Shown piece after piece: positions 23,701 to 35,310 of a DNA stretch of 64,000 bases (positions within the stretch are counted from its first letter, which is position 1; each line of letters starts with the position of its first letter). A model generated the notes under the pieces. It made no database searches. It saw nothing but the letters and a program-made list of their open reading frames with translations, and was not told the DNA's origin. The DNA is from Oreohelix idahoensis (Eukaryota > Mollusca > Gastropoda > Stylommatophora > Oreohelicidae): the NCBI GenBank assembly GCA_024509875.1, contig JAMPIV010022937.1, forward strand, positions 1 through 64,000. Reading direction: 5' to 3'. Made by a program: the position numbers and the translations under genes.

Positions 23701-24366
23701 CCAATATCTCCCTGTGATGTTTTTTATTATTATCATGATCGGGTTGATAATAATAATCAGAATGGTGGCTGTTGTGAGCGTGGTGTGCATCAAATCTAAC
23801 AGTCTTTGAGGAACTGTCCTCGTTGTGCCTTATAGGACTGTCTTTGCGCGGAGACCGCATACCGCTTGTTTCAGAAAACCCAGTGCACATACTGAACTCC
23901 CTGCGGACCGTGTTGTCTCTAAAGGAAGTCAGCGCCATCGCCATAGATGGGGGCAAGGACGCGTGTAGAGGGTGTGGAAATGATATTGCGCTTTCGCGCG
24001 GTGGAGGCCTCAATCCAAATGGAGAAAGACCTGGTCCCATAGGTGGCAGAAACGTTCCACCAAACCCAGGAATAAATGAAGATGGTTGTGGCGGTGGTGG
24101 ATGATTGGTAACTGAGGACGGTGACGAATGTGGTATTTGAGCGTGTGATGGAATGGGCAGTCTGGGCAGCGGATGTGGCAAAGGCGAAATAGGTGTTGGT
24201 TGGAAGTTTGGCATCAAATTTGGCTGTCTGTCAAAATGCTCAGGTACAGGCGTGGCGTCCATTTTGATATGCGGATACTTTGATTTGTGTCTTTCGAAGT
24301 GGACTTTGAGATTCCCTTTGGTTGAGAAGCGGTTGCCGCATATATTACATTTGAACGGTCGTTCAC
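20764..24366 (-). CDS. SALL: spalt-like (SALL) zinc-finger transcription factor, large 3' exon
   Basis: This exon begins after a clean acceptor (TTTTTTGTTCGCAG) at 24367 and ends at the TGA at 20764-20766. It encodes C2H2 fingers in the SALL arrangement. First is the second finger of pair one (24287-24349, [17 protein letters not shown]), followed by the diagnostic KYPHIKM and VPEHFD. Next is a triplet at 22817-23059 ([37 protein letters not shown]), then a pair at 21490-21636 ([18 protein letters not shown]) followed by [13 protein letters not shown] lone finger [17 protein letters not shown] is at about 20847-20912. Linkers are rich in Pro, Ser and His, and an acidic stretch lies at about 21960-22190. 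SALL proteins are nuclear DNA-binding repressors in development. The frame breaks once at a G4 run (22198-22201, CCCC on plus): one base too many. Both sides are well conserved, so a base-call error is likelier than a dead gene. Confidence 0.95.
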
Positions 24367-24514
24367 CTGCGAACAAAAAAGATATGTTCAATTAAGGTCT
24401 TGTTTAAGAGTTTAACATTACATGACTTTCAGTTAAAAAATATATATTTTGAAAAGTTTTCTCTGAATAATATCAAAGAGGCAATGTTTGTTACGTGTAA
24501 GTTATTTGTATTTG

Positions 24515-24765
24515 CTAATTATAGTGCTTCTCGAGGCAAAGGATCAGGGATCGAAACCAAGAATCACGCTCCAATTTACCCAGTTATAAAATGGGCATCG
24601 GTCTCTGCTCTTCAGTAAGAAAAGGCAAAAGCAACGAGGACAGGAACTGGTCACCACCATGTAATAGAGCTGAGACTTAGTATAAGGTAATGGCTAAAGG
24701 TCAAGCTAAGGACGTAACTCCACTACGACTGTATCTGTTAATGGACTACCTTCACCAGTTGAGTC
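24515..24765 (+). repeat. SINE-B copy
   Basis: GGATCGAAACC box-B-like, AATCACGCTCCAATTTACCC, then AACTGGTCACC and the tail CTACGACTGTATCTGTTAAT with GGACTACCTTCACC. Whole but diverged. Confidence 0.7.
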
Positions 24766-25619
24766 CATATGTTCAGACCTCCCGGAAGGTCACCGTGAAG
24801 ATCATAATGTAACCAGTAGCAGAACGAGAAGGAAGCGGGGGTATTATGAAATATTGGTTGTTGTAGGCAGTTTTTCTCCAAAAAAAAAGGCAATCAATTA
24901 TAGGAACGAATCACTGATTAATGAAAACTGGCCATAAACTTTAATTCAATGCAATAGAATGTATGGGACATCTATTCTCTTTCTTTCTTTCTGTTACTGT
25001 TTGTGGCAACAATGTTTTTTCTTGACTTGTTTTATAGTTAGTAAGTCACACATGAATATTAATCTTTTCCGGTCAGTAAAATTCATCTTTGAATAAAATT
25101 GACTTTGATATGTTTCAACACCTACTGTAAAGCTTACAACAAAGTTGGTCACTACTAGAGCTGTGGTTAAAAACAAAACACCTGCAGACTTAGTTCTGTG
25201 AAAAAACACAGTTTAAAAAAAAATCAGTACATCACTATTCACCATCCGCTTTTCATCCTTTCAGAAACGAAACAAACTATATTTGCAGTTCTTTATTTCT
25301 CTTACTTTAAAGCCTTACTTTTGCAGAGTTATTTTACAACGTTTTAGTAATTATATAAAAATCGGCTGGGTCAGTGCCAGTCAAAACTTGAAAGATTAAA
25401 ATGCACCAAGAAAGGGATGTGCATGTAAGGTGTCAGCTCTCTACATAACGATTTTAACAGTCGAAGATTTGAAATGCGACAAATACATAACAATCATGTG
25501 AAGGTAAATAAAAAAAAGTTGTTTTAAAATAAAGTAGAGAGACGACATAAAGGTAAGATACCTTAAGTCTTCTTACTAATTTTTAAATTTAAACCAACCC
25601 ACAACAAAAATATTTCTAA

Positions 25620-25740
25620 AATGTGTGATTCCTATATATATACACACATTGGGATTCTACGGAGTTCGTGCACTGTGCTGAGATCCTCCTTGTGTGATCT
25701 AAGTGGGGAAATCGGAACGCTGACGGAGTTGTCCGTGTTC
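25620..25740 (-). repeat. interspersed repeat E, copy 2
   Basis: Reverse complement of 10985-11165; see that entry for the shared core. Its head end (25735-25740) abuts an RNase-H-LINE-type (AAG)n tail. Confidence 0.65.
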
Positions 25741-25744
25741 AATG

Positions 25745-25790
25745 AAGATTTTCTTCTTCTTCTTCCTCGTTCGCCTTCAGACTTCCTGTC
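25745..25790 (-). repeat. LINE 3' terminus with (AAG)n tail
   Basis: On the minus strand it reads GTCTGAAGGCGAACGAGG then AAGAAGAAGAAG. This matches the end of the RNase-H LINE at about 16835-16860 and gives that family's tail as (AAG)n. Confidence 0.6.
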
Positions 25791-27303
25791 ATAAAATTAA
25801 CAAGTGATACAACGTAAAAATATCTCCAAAGGATAAAATATAAGGATAAAAACATAATGCGTAAGCTGCTGATAGTACATGATCGCCCTGACCGCGGGTC
25901 ATCACCCTCCATAAAAATTGACTTGCTAGACGGGAAATCAAAACGGTTACCATTTGAACGGGATGAGAACGGCGGATCAAAAGGAAAAAAATATGACTGA
26001 AAAATTGCGTGAGACTAGTAAGGCTAAGGAGACGCAATTGGGGGGAAAGGGGGGGGGGGGGGGAAGGGAGAAAAAGTCACGTTTCCCAAGTTGACATAAA
26101 GTAAGGAACTCGACAGAAGGGACCTTGGATATGATACGCCACAGTCATTTATTGGACGCTTTTGCGATACCAAGCCTTTTATTTGAATTCGGCGGCAAAC
26201 GCAGATGCTTGAAATATTACAAAATTTAAAAAGTAACTTTTTCTTAATATTAATGTTAGGAATATAAAAATTAGCTGGCCGGATGGCCCATTCTGAGCAG
26301 TGAAATAATATGCTTTTAGTTATACAGACGGATAGCTAATAATGAAGATAATGACAAAAGACAGTGTTGTTCACATCAGCGAAAGACTGCATTGAATCTA
26401 ACATATCACTATTTGCACAAAAATCGCGACCTTGAGACGCAAGTGTTCAAATCTAGTTAGAATGAAAGAGAAGGGACATTGGCGGGAGCTGTGGCTAAAA
26501 ATAACTTTTCAGGCAAATTTGTAGAGGGGAAGGATAGGTTGGTTCAAAAAACAAGTACGTTTTTGTGAAAACGCAAGTAGAGACGGACGGACTAACAGAT
26601 AAAAATCCATACTTGACTGAAGCATGACTGAAATGACTTTAGTGTAGGAAATTTGAATTTAAAAAACCAAGGCATTGATTGGCCACAGACAATCATATTA
26701 TCCGCGCTCAGACGAGCTTTTTTGCCATTCCTCAATAGTTGTCCAGTGATAGACACAGTAAATTTCAAGTGTGGTGATTTCCAAATGAAATAAATTGAAA
26801 TAAGTTCAGGGACGCCATACTATAGCCAGCAGCTCAGCTGAGTTTTGCTAGCATTTCTGTGTTCTTTATTCATAATCTGGTAAGATTGAAATTATTTCTT
26901 TGTATATTTTGAATATTGTTTAATGTTTCGAGTGATTTGATACTGCCATATCGAAATCTAGCCTTACAAACAAGTAAGGATTTGCTCTAGACCCCCCGCC
27001 CTAGTTCAGGGTCTAGGGACAAACAATATATATAAACTCCAGCAATGATTAGGAAGGACAGATCAAGTGTTGAGATCAGTGGAACGTATCACCTATCCTA
27101 TCCTAGGGCAAGAAGCTAATAAACATATTTCTGAATATGTAGTCTGGGAGAACTTATCCTATGGGAAACCAACTTGGTAAGATGTGTTGTATGGTCAGAG
27201 AGATCTGACCCTGTCTAAATGGCGTTATTGTAAATTGTTACGTGTAGAAGTGGCTCCTTAGGTAAGGTTCTGAACCCAAACCAATACTTTATTTCAGAGC
27301 TGT

Positions 27304-28602
27304 GAGTTTCTTATAGCTCTTATAAGCCATGCCAGCAAAATACTTTTACAAATCATAATGAAAAGGATGCAACAAAAGCTAGAAACAGAAATAAATGAAG
27401 TACAGGCGGGTTTTCGACCAGGTAGAGGCACTAGGGATCATATATTCAACATGAGGATCATCATAGAAAAGTGTAGAGAATTCAACGTTGACCTACATAC
27501 TTGTTTCATTGATTACACAAAAGCTTTCGATTGTGTACAACATCAGCAGTTATGGGCTATTATGAAAAATATGGGATTTCCAAACCACCTTATACAACTC
27601 ATCGCACTGCTGTACCAAGAACAACAGGCAGCCGTAAGAATAGAGGGGGAAACATCAGAATGGTTTGAAGTACAGAAAGGAGTAAGACAAGGCTGTACCC
27701 TTTCCCCTTACCTGTTTAACATTTATGCCGAGAATATCATGAGAAACGTAAGAGATGACCAAGAACACACAGAGTTTGACTCATTTAACATCGGCGGGTA
27801 CCAGATCCCGGAAATCAGATATGCTGACGACACAGTCCTCCTATCGACCAACCCAGAAGGACTTGAACAATTACTTCTGTCCACCAAAAAACACAGCGAG
27901 GCCCAGAATCTATACCTAAACACCAAGAAGACCAAAGTATTGACAACAGACAAAGTAAAGACCAAACCAGAAATTGAAATTGATAACGAAGAACTGGAAA
28001 GTGTCAATGAATTCGAATACTTAGGATCAATCATTAACAGCTCTGGCGACTGTGCAGTAGAAATTAAAAGAAGACTTGCAATTGCTTCACATAAGCTAAT
28101 ACAGATGAAAAACCTATGGCAAGGCACAAGCAAAGAAACAAAGTTACAACTGATCAGAGCATGTATATATTCCCAGTAGCAACATACGGCTGCGAGACTT
28201 GGACACTCAATAAAACAGTTGCAAAAAAGATTACATCATTCGAAATGAAATGCTACAGAAGGATGTTGAGAATACCCTGGACAGAAAAAAAGACCAACAG
28301 AGAAGTACTGCACTCACTAAATGTACAGGAACATTGGCTCCTAAATACCATCGCAATAAGGAAGCTGAAATTTTTCGGTCATATAAAAAGACATAATAGT
28401 CTGGAAAAAACAGTGATGGAAGGCATGGTCCCTGGAAAAAGGGGAAGGGGTCGACCTAGACGACGGTGGACCCAGGACATCACAGAGAGTCTGAACTTGT
28501 CTTTGGCTGATGCAGGTCGACTTGCCCAGAATCGTGATGCGTTCAGAGCAGCTGTAATGGAGACAACGTTCTGGAAAGAATACGTCACATGATGATGATG
28601 AG
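27304..28602 (+). pseudogene. RTE-BovB-like LINE, 5'-truncated RT and C-terminus
   Basis: RT homology begins at about 27310 (LISHASKILL) and runs open to 28179. Motifs: VQAGFRPGRGTRDHIFN, CFIDYTKAFDCVQHQQLW, KGVRQGCTLSPYLFN, and the catalytic box IRYADDTVLL with both Asp intact. The thumb motif EFEYLGSIINSSG follows. One frameshift near 28168 moves the C-terminal part to another frame, which encodes TYGCETWTLNKTV, CYRRMLRIPWTEKKTN, FGHIKRH and GKRGRGRPRRRW, ending at 28592. The order and motifs are those of the RTE-BovB clade. The copy ends in ATGATGATGATGAG, a short trinucleotide tail typical of RTE elements. The apurinic endonuclease domain is missing. It lies antisense inside the SALL intron. 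Confidence 0.88.
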
Positions 28603-28699
28603 TTTCTTTATGTTGACACCAAAAGGCGGTGTCAAATGCTGGGTCAATAATTGACAGTGAGGACCCGTGCAGTGTCGCATCTCGGCAGAACAGCCTTGT

Positions 28700-28772
28700 A
28701 TTGCCCCAAGCCCGGAGAGGTGGGGCCACCCGATATATTGCCCCCAAGCACGGAGAGGTGGGGCCACCAGAT
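28700..28772 (+). repeat. short tandem duplication
   Basis: Two units of about 37 bp, each containing CGGAGAGGTGGGGCCACC, just after the RTE 3' end. Confidence 0.75.
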
Positions 28773-29239
28773 TCCAGCACCAGCGCTACACCTTCAAAGT
28801 TACGTAAGAAGGCTGGTCTGCTGGATTTACACCAACTTCATAGACATAACACCCAAAGTGAATTACTACTAAAACATCCCATTTACTTCCATCATTAATG
28901 GACAATGTTTGGTAAACTTAGACAGGGAGGGATGAAGCCACCCCAACAGCACATCTATTCATCGTTCTCCCAGGGAAAATAAAATTATAAACTGTAGAAA
29001 TACTAGCTAATCTTAAAATTTGTATACGTACACACATTTTATTTATCATGTCATTTATTCATGGCATTCACTCATAAATTCCAAAATCTTTTCATATGTT
29101 CTGGCCAAATAAAACCTTGGTTCAGAACAAATAAATTTAAAAAAAGATTTACTTTCTAAAATTTCACCAGCTGGATTTAGTTCATTGTGTTCTAAATTTT
29201 ATTGGTAATATATTATTTAATATCTGTGTGTGTGTGTTT

Positions 29240-29455
29240 GTATGTCAATACTACACATTACATTCAGTACCCTAGATTATAACGTAGCCACATTCATTAG
29301 GAAAAAAGATAGGTGTGAGGTCGTAGTGGTAGCAAGAAAGGCCTTCTGAAAATTCACAACTACATTTTATCTCAGGAGCCTTCACAGCTGACCTCATACA
29401 TTACACTTAGTAATATCACCATCATACAATACCATCAAAACCACTACACTTCCAT
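29240..29455 (-). repeat. interspersed repeat H, copy 3
   Basis: Reverse complement contains GAGGTCAGCTGTGAAGG, CTTGCTACCACTACGACC and AATCTAGGGTACTGAATG. It starts right at the stop codon of the RNase-H LINE fragment, so the two may have inserted together or one into the other. Confidence 0.6.
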
Positions 29456-29990
29456 ATTTATGACTCTAATAAAGGCAGTAGTCAACTCAAGGTTCCCGAC
29501 ATCTCCAAACAGTTTTTCGTTGACAGAAGTGGGTTGTTGCCATATGCTACTCCGTTCATTACTGTAGGTTGGGCAGTACTGCAGCAGGTGTTCGACTGTC
29601 ATTGGGCTGGTACCGCAGGTGCAGAGATCTGTTGCACCAATTTTGTATTTGTGGTATAGATGGTATCTCAATCTGTTGTGTCCAGTCCGTCGCCGAAAAA
29701 TTATGACCTGTTCTTTCCTGGATAGTTGATGATATGCGTCATTTTTCAAATGACCCGGGTGCTCTCTTTCCCATTTGGACTTGAATATAGCCTTTATAGT
29801 AGTCTTTGCCGTTGTGTAAGCTGTCTCTATATCATTTTATTGTAAGGCACCTCCTTCCTTAGCAAGTTTGTCTGCCTCCTCATTTCCTGGTATGTTGCAA
29901 TGGGCTGGTATCCACTGGATAGTGCACTTGTTGAAGCATTGAAGATAGTTCTTAAATCCAAACCAAACCAAGTCTTCTACCATTGTATGA
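29444..29990 (-). pseudogene. RNase-H LINE, RNase H and C-terminal tail
   Basis: On the minus strand the frame encodes TIQWIPAHCNIPGNEEAD (about 29890-29940), the last catalytic block of an RNase HI domain. It continues KLAKEGG, a TAA stop at 29837-29839, then in the same frame KSKWEREHPGHLKNDAY, RRRTGHNRLRYHL and CTCGTSPMTVEHLLQYCP. The ORF ends VINMEV near 29447. RNase H removes RNA from the hybrid made during target-primed reverse transcription. No RT was seen upstream, so the copy is truncated. Confidence 0.8.
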
Positions 29991-31453
29991 AAGTCAATAA
30001 CAGAATTGATAGAAAATACAATGCACTGAAAGTTGTGGAGGAGTCATGATCACCAATGCTAGTTGACAAGACACGGAAGGAGAACAAGACATCAAGAGGA
30101 ATCCTAGCACTGTGTGCGTGCAAGAACTTTGGATATTATCCCCCCCCCTCTGGCCTTTTGACACTATGTAAACAGAAAGGGCAAGAGTCCAGCAAATAAT
30201 GGTCGGGGGTATAGTTTCACAGCCCTTATTACAAATCTGTTGTACCGGTCACGCTACCCCAACTGCAGACAGAAGTGCTAAGACTCCACTCAGAAGATAA
30301 CCAATCGGCTTAATATAAACTACCACATGACCTCTACGGGACAAAAAGGAGCACTCGTTAATTTAATATCTGGCATTTTGACAGAAAACATTAACCAGAA
30401 ACTTTCGTGGTCTAGTGATAACATCCAGGCAGTAATTACATTTTTCCTTCTTTCTTTCATTGTCTTCTTCTATACCAAAACTCTTGGTCAGTGCGGCTAG
30501 ACAATCGATAAGAGCTTGACTACTAGCCGCCAATCTTGCGTTATCGATTGTTAGGTTCTGTAAGGTCCGTGACGTGTGGATTTGACAATTAGATGAAGTC
30601 GATACATTTTTTTATTCTGCCTACCTTGACTTTTTGTGTGCCTTTAACTGTGCCTAGTCAAAAAACGGGAGGACAGACTTTGATAGTACAACTCATTTTG
30701 ATACGTGGAAACACTTTTAAAAAATAAATACAATTATGGACGGAGAGCGAAATAGCATCAGATGAACATTTGCCTCCGCTGTACACCATTTCGGCATAGA
30801 GTCTACACTGTTCAGCCTAAATTTCTATTTTAATTAGCGCATTCAGTTTCTATTTTGCTTTTTAATTGCTTCAGATTGTTATTTACAATTGACTGTATTT
30901 TGGTGTGAGCTATTTACATTATAATTTGTTACTTGTTTTTGAAACTTACAACATGTTCATTTTTTTGTTTGGAGTTTTCATGGGTTAATTTATTTCTTTA
31001 AAAATAGCTTTTTTTTATGTTTCTTAATTAATACTATACTTTACAATGGTCTTTACTTTTAATTACTGAATGAACTGTGTATTTGGGGTTATGTTTTTCT
31101 TATGATATTTGTTTATTAAATATTAAAATTTTTCTAAACTGTTTGTTTTTACATGTAATAAACATTTAATTATTCGTATTTGTACAGAATGACATCATCA
31201 TCACTCTGTACGTGTACAACACTTGTCTAACTTTGCACTTCTGCAAGCAAGTTCATCAGAGTTTGTTATTAGTGGCTGTTATAAGTTGTGCGAGACCAAA
31301 GGAAAGCGGGAACTTGTGAGGCCCCTTTTAAACAAATTTCTGTTTGTATCGACATGCATATACGTATTTGTGCCCGAGGCTGCTAAACAGCCTAGGTTGC
31401 CTATGCTTAGAACTGCCATTACCTATTTGCCTTTGTTTCCTTAATAGTGTTAC

Positions 31454-31645
31454 ATGTATTATTATTATTATTATTAGTATTATTACTATTCTAGTATATA
31501 CTACTATATACTACTATATACTACTATATACTACTATATACTACTATATACTACTATATACTACTCTATACTACTATATACTACTATATACTACTCTATA
31601 CTACTATATACTACTATATACTACTCTATACTACTATATACTACT
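31454..31645 (+). repeat. (TTA)n and 10-bp ACTATATACT array
   Basis: A short TTA run (31458-31475) leads into about 15 units of a 10-bp repeat from about 31494 to 31645. Some units carry CTCTATACTA instead of CTATATACTA, and these recur in an ordered pattern near the right end. Confidence 0.9.
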
Positions 31646-32229
31646 CGGTTCATGGAGGGAGAAGCTTCTGGTATCCCGCAACCAGTGTACAATGGGGGTA
31701 GGGCCCGTTCATGGGGCAATCTTTATTGTTGTGAGAAGATCTTGACACGTTCGTACATTTCTAGTTCTGTGTGTTATCTGTTCATTTGTGTAACGATCTA
31801 CGTTTGATGCTTCCAGATCTTTCCATTTTTATTTCTATTGCCTGTAATTATCTTTATGAACTTAATATCTCTGCATTTGCATAAGGATTATTAATATTTT
31901 CTTGTCGTCCACTTAAAAGGTACTTCCTGTCCACTTTCGTCTCTGCATCTTCGAGCTGACCAGTCACCCACGTGTCTGGCGTTTGTTGCCGCCCTCATAA
32001 ATCCAGTCAAACAAGCCTCATCTCGTTTCATCATTACTTCCGTAAAGAGGACAATTACTCGGGGTTCGACTCCGGGTCTTCAAACAACTCCTGCTGTTAA
32101 AAGTAATCCCGGCTCCAATTTCTCTTGCGCAACGGGCCCTTTCCATTATCTAACACATGGGCGCCCCAGTGGTCACGAAACTCGAACTCGAGATGTGGCG
32201 AGTGAATCTCGAAACAGGTCTAAGATTCA

Positions 32230-32655
32230 TCATCATTATCATCAGCTGCCATCTCCGCAACGAAGGTTGGCTGTAATGGAGCTTCAACGGCTTCTGTTTC
32301 GGTGTACTCTGATAGACCTCTTTCCTGTCAATCTCTTGATGTTATCTTCCCACTTATAGTCATGTCTTCCTCTTGCACGGTTACCTTCAAATCTTCCTTC
32401 TATTATGGTCTACTGCAAGATGTTATGTCTTTTTTATATAGCCAAAATATTTTGGCTGCCAAATTTTGATCTCCTTCATTTATTCTCTTTTCATTGCTAG
32501 GTTTTTCTATGACCTCTTTATTTGTTTTCTTCTCTTTCCAGGAGACGTGCCCCATTCTTCTATATATCCACATCTCGGAAGCCTCACTTCTTCCTTCTAA
32601 TTGCTTGTTCATTGTCCATGTTTCTACAGTAGTGAGGAATATATATAACACTTGA
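32230..32655 (-). pseudogene. LINE-W (RTE-like) C-terminal fragment
   Basis: On the minus strand it encodes VETWTMNKQLEGRSEASE and MWIYRRMGHVSWKEKKTNK, the segment that follows the RT in RTE-type LINEs; the rest is frame-broken. The 3' end on plus reads CATCATCATTATCATC, an RTE-like trinucleotide tail. A second copy is at 47800-48160. Confidence 0.75.
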
Positions 32656-32814
32656 TTCTCATTTTTAATTTATGAGATTCATGACTTGATTGAATTTTTA
32701 CAGGCCTGGAAAGTAAAAATACAACCATACAACTAATTTCTTGGATACCATCATATTAGAAGCACAGTACTTTCTCACTCTTTATCCCGAAATCTACTAT
32801 TGTTCGATTCATGG

Positions 32815-33000
32815 TATCGAAAACGCGCCAGTCTACCCAGCTGTAAATAAGTACATAATGCTGTTCTTGAGTTAGGGTAGGAAAAGGCAGCGATGATATG
32901 ATAGGGTCACACCACCTCTCGATGATGGACCTAGTATAGCGGTCTTCAACACTTTACTCCCCTACGGCATTATCTGCATTATTATAAACCATTACCTTCA
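32815..33000 (+). repeat. SINE-B copy, head-truncated
   Basis: GTCTACCCAGCTGTAAATAA, TTCTTGAGTTAGGGTAGG, CACCTCTCGATGATGGACC and CTCCCCTACGGCATTATCTG are present. Confidence 0.75.
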
Positions 33001-33011
33001 TTATTCGACAA

Positions 33012-33290
33012 AAGTGTCCGATTGGTTGGGCAGTTAGAGCATTTCCCTCGTGGCAAAGTTGCAGATTTCCGGGATCGAAACCTGTTAGGGTCACGCTCCA
33101 GTATACCCAGTATAAATTGGTATCTGACTCTGTTCTTGAGTTAAGGAAGGCTAAAGGCAGCGAGGAAAGGATCTGGTCACCCAACTTCATTTTAAAAAAG
33201 CTGGACCTAGTATAGTGTAGTCTCTAACACTTCACTCCCCCACGGAAGTATCTGCTATGAAACTAACTTAACCCTTCTTTACTTGATTAG
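33012..33290 (+). repeat. SINE-B copy
   Basis: A tRNA-like head (GATTGGTTGGGCAGTTAGAG, box B GGGATCGAAACC) with the full body and tail CTGCTATGAAACTAACTTAA. Directly downstream of another SINE-B copy in the same orientation. Confidence 0.75.
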
Positions 33291-33476
33291 GGCTACATCG
33301 CCTCCATACATGATAATACTTTTGTTCCAATTGTTTTTGTCTTTTTTTTATTTTGCAATTTAGGACTTTACCTTAGACCTGTGGCAGCTTAGGTGTGAGT
33401 TATATCTGCACGGGTGGTGACTGCGCACAATACACATGAATTTAGGAACGACTTAAAATATTTCCGACATTGATTC

Positions 33477-33768
33477 TTCTTCTTCTTCGTTCGTCCTGAA
33501 AAGGATGTTGGTTGCGTTGTGTCCGTTTACAGCAAAGCTGCGATATTTGCGCCTTTCGGCCGACACATCCGACTTCAGCACGGCATTTTTTAAGACCGGG
33601 TTTGCCTTCCCTCTTCGATCCCTACTCTCTCAGCCAAACTGCAGCGATGCAGCCTGTTTCCAGGACCACCACTTGGAGGTGGAGTAGGGTCTTGGTCAGC
33701 TCTGGTTCGCTGACCCTGACGCAAGCAGTCAAGCTATGAGTCGCTTACTGCATTCCTCACTTTTGATG
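33477..33768 (-). repeat. SINE-D copy with 12-bp target duplication
   Basis: CGACATTGATTC occurs at 33465-33476 and again at 33769-33780. The element is about 292 bp in reverse orientation, with its (AAG)n tail shown as (CTT)n on the left. It is close to the 12828-13134 copy along the whole length. Confidence 0.85.
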
Positions 33769-34274
33769 CGACATTGATTCAACAAACACATAGTCACCAT
33801 TCTCCCGTGGACATCAGCGATAGATGACGAGACAACTGAATAAACATAAAAGCCACATCTGTTGGCTTTCCGCAATTTCTTAACATTTTTGACCGAGCTG
33901 AACAGCGAGAGTCAAAATTTAATTTGAGGCTTTGTAGGAATTTGTAGATCTTGATGGAGAAATCCAACATGCGAATAATTTTCAGGTAAGTTGATCTTAA
34001 CTCCCACGCTTTCTTATTTTGTTTAACTGTCAAAATTTACGCCTCGGTCGAACTAGGTCTATTTTCCATAGATGTAGGTGTGGGTGTGAAAACGGATTTT
34101 TAACAAATCTAATAAGTCTAAAATACGTACTTTTTTTTTCAAGTATGTTTAGTTGGCCGACTAGACTTGCACGTCTCTGTCTTGCAGGTAGGTGATGTCA
34201 GTCGGAAGGACTGTGAACGAAACTTTGAGGTGCCAGTTACGTTCCTATCTTTTCTCATGTCTAATTTGTTGTGT

Positions 34275-34520
34275 GTTCTATTCGCAGTGTGGTTAGAGCG
34301 CTGGCCTTTCGCGGCAAAGGTATCGGGTTCAAAACACGGTAGCATCACGCTCATGTCTACCCAGCTAAAAATAGCCCGAGTCTTCCCAAGAATCAGGGAA
34401 GGCATATGCAACGAAGAAGAGAACTGGTTACCTCACCTCTCGTTGCTAGACCTAGTAAAGTCAAGTCTCTAACACTTCAACCCCCTACGGCAGTATCAGT
34501 CATGAGACTACCTTTTATTG
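34275..34520 (+). repeat. SINE-B copy with clear tRNA head
   Basis: GTGTGGTTAGAGCGCTGG (box A region) and CGGGTTCAAAACACGG (box B) precede CATCACGCTCATGTCTACCC, ACCTCTCGTTGCTAGACC, CCCCCTACGGCAGTATCAG and GAGACTACCTTTT. Confidence 0.8.
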
Positions 34521-34638
34521 TGTTGTGCTTCTCTTCAGCGCGCTTATAACCTGCTTACTCTGGCGGTGCCCCTCTATATCATTCATCTAGGAATGTTAGT
34601 CTATGGCTCAAAAGCTTTGACTTTCACTTAATACAAAA

Positions 34639-34890
34639 AGCACTGGCTTCCTAGCTCGGTGGTCCATGGTTCGATCCCCAGTTGAAACGGGATTTTTTAG
34701 ACAGCAAACGGCTCCGGGGTCACCCAGCCTCATAAATTGGGTACCAGAGGAATTCTGGGAAGGTTAAGGCGGCCGGCGTGATGCTGACCTCTTCACCCCT
34801 AGTGTGCCGATGGTCGAGAAAATATGGGTCTAACACCACATTCCCAATAGGCCTCAATGGGCGTGTAACGGGATCCTTGACCTTTTTATC
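34639..34890 (+). repeat. SINE-A copy, 5'-truncated
   Basis: It starts at GCACTGGCTTCCTAGC, has box B GGTTCGATCCCC, and runs through CCGGCGTGATGCTGACC, GTGCCGATGGTCGAGAAAAT to GGGATCCTTGACCTTTTT. The first 30 or so bases of the tRNA head are missing relative to the 14220-14488 copy. Confidence 0.85.
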
Positions 34891-34904
34891 CTCTTATATG
34901 ATGA

Positions 34905-35012
34905 TTAGAAGAATAAGAATGATCTGTAACAGCGTGATAGTAACAGGTTTCGAACCCTGCAGCTTTGGGTCGAGAAGCGCTCTGAGCACTGTGCCACTCG
35001 GACGCTGCTGAG
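34905..35012 (-). repeat. SINE-G tRNA-like head
   Basis: On the minus strand GTCCGAGTGGCACAGTGCTC (box A TGGCACAGTGC) is followed by GCAGGGTTCGAAACCTG (box B). A tRNA-like spacing with an extra arm, but no full cloverleaf. Only copy seen here. Confidence 0.5.
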
Positions 35013-35021
35013 ATGTAACAA

Positions 35022-35095
35022 AAAGGTAAAGGTAGTCCCATAGTTAGTACTGCCGTAGGGGAATTAAGTGGTACAGACTTCACTATATTAAGTAC
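35022..35095 (-). repeat. SINE-B 3' end fragment
   Basis: On the minus strand TTCCCCTACGGCAGTACTAA and GGGACTACCTTTACC match the SINE-B terminus. It abuts a LINE-X fragment and may be inserted in it. Confidence 0.65.
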
Positions 35096-35225
35096 AGCAT
35101 AGTGAGGTTTCCTCAGTATGTGTCCTATCCATCGCCAGAGTCTTCTTCTCAATTTTGTTTTCCATTGGTACTTATCAGTTTTTGTTCTTGCAATTTCAAC
35201 CCAATTCTACGCAAGCACCCACTGA
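35096..35225 (-). pseudogene. LINE-X fragment
   Basis: On the minus strand it encodes RRRLWRWIGHILRKP, and upstream of it TTCTACGCAAGCACCCA (plus strand) marks the CLRRI region. Short and broken. Confidence 0.65.
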
Positions 35226-35310
35226 TGGAAGGATGTAGCTTCTAGATTGAAACTTACTTGCTTATGTTTAAAACAGTAAGGTAATTATGCCAGAACCTCC
35301 AAGAACTCAC

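Larger units (their letters stand above)
24367..35310 (-). other. SALL intron (10,944 bp)
   Basis: A donor GTGAGT at 35310 and an acceptor at 24367 join two fingers of one C2H2 pair. The join falls after the first base of a Gly codon in the HTGERPF linker. The intron carries SINE-A, B, D and G copies, LINE-W and LINE-X fragments, an RNase-H LINE, an RTE-BovB-like LINE on the opposite strand, and repeats E and H. Stretches 24770-25615, 25795-27300, 28780-29235, 29995-31450, 31650-32225 and 33785-34270 hold nothing I can assign. A G-rich tract is at 26041-26067. Confidence 0.9.

Noticed and set aside
23430..24395. Plus-strand open frames across the SALL exon
   Set aside because: Antisense shadows of the SALL coding sequence.
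34905..35012. Functional tRNA gene
   Set aside because: A- and B-box-like sequences are present but acceptor and anticodon arms do not pair; treated as a SINE head. The same holds for the other tRNA-like heads.
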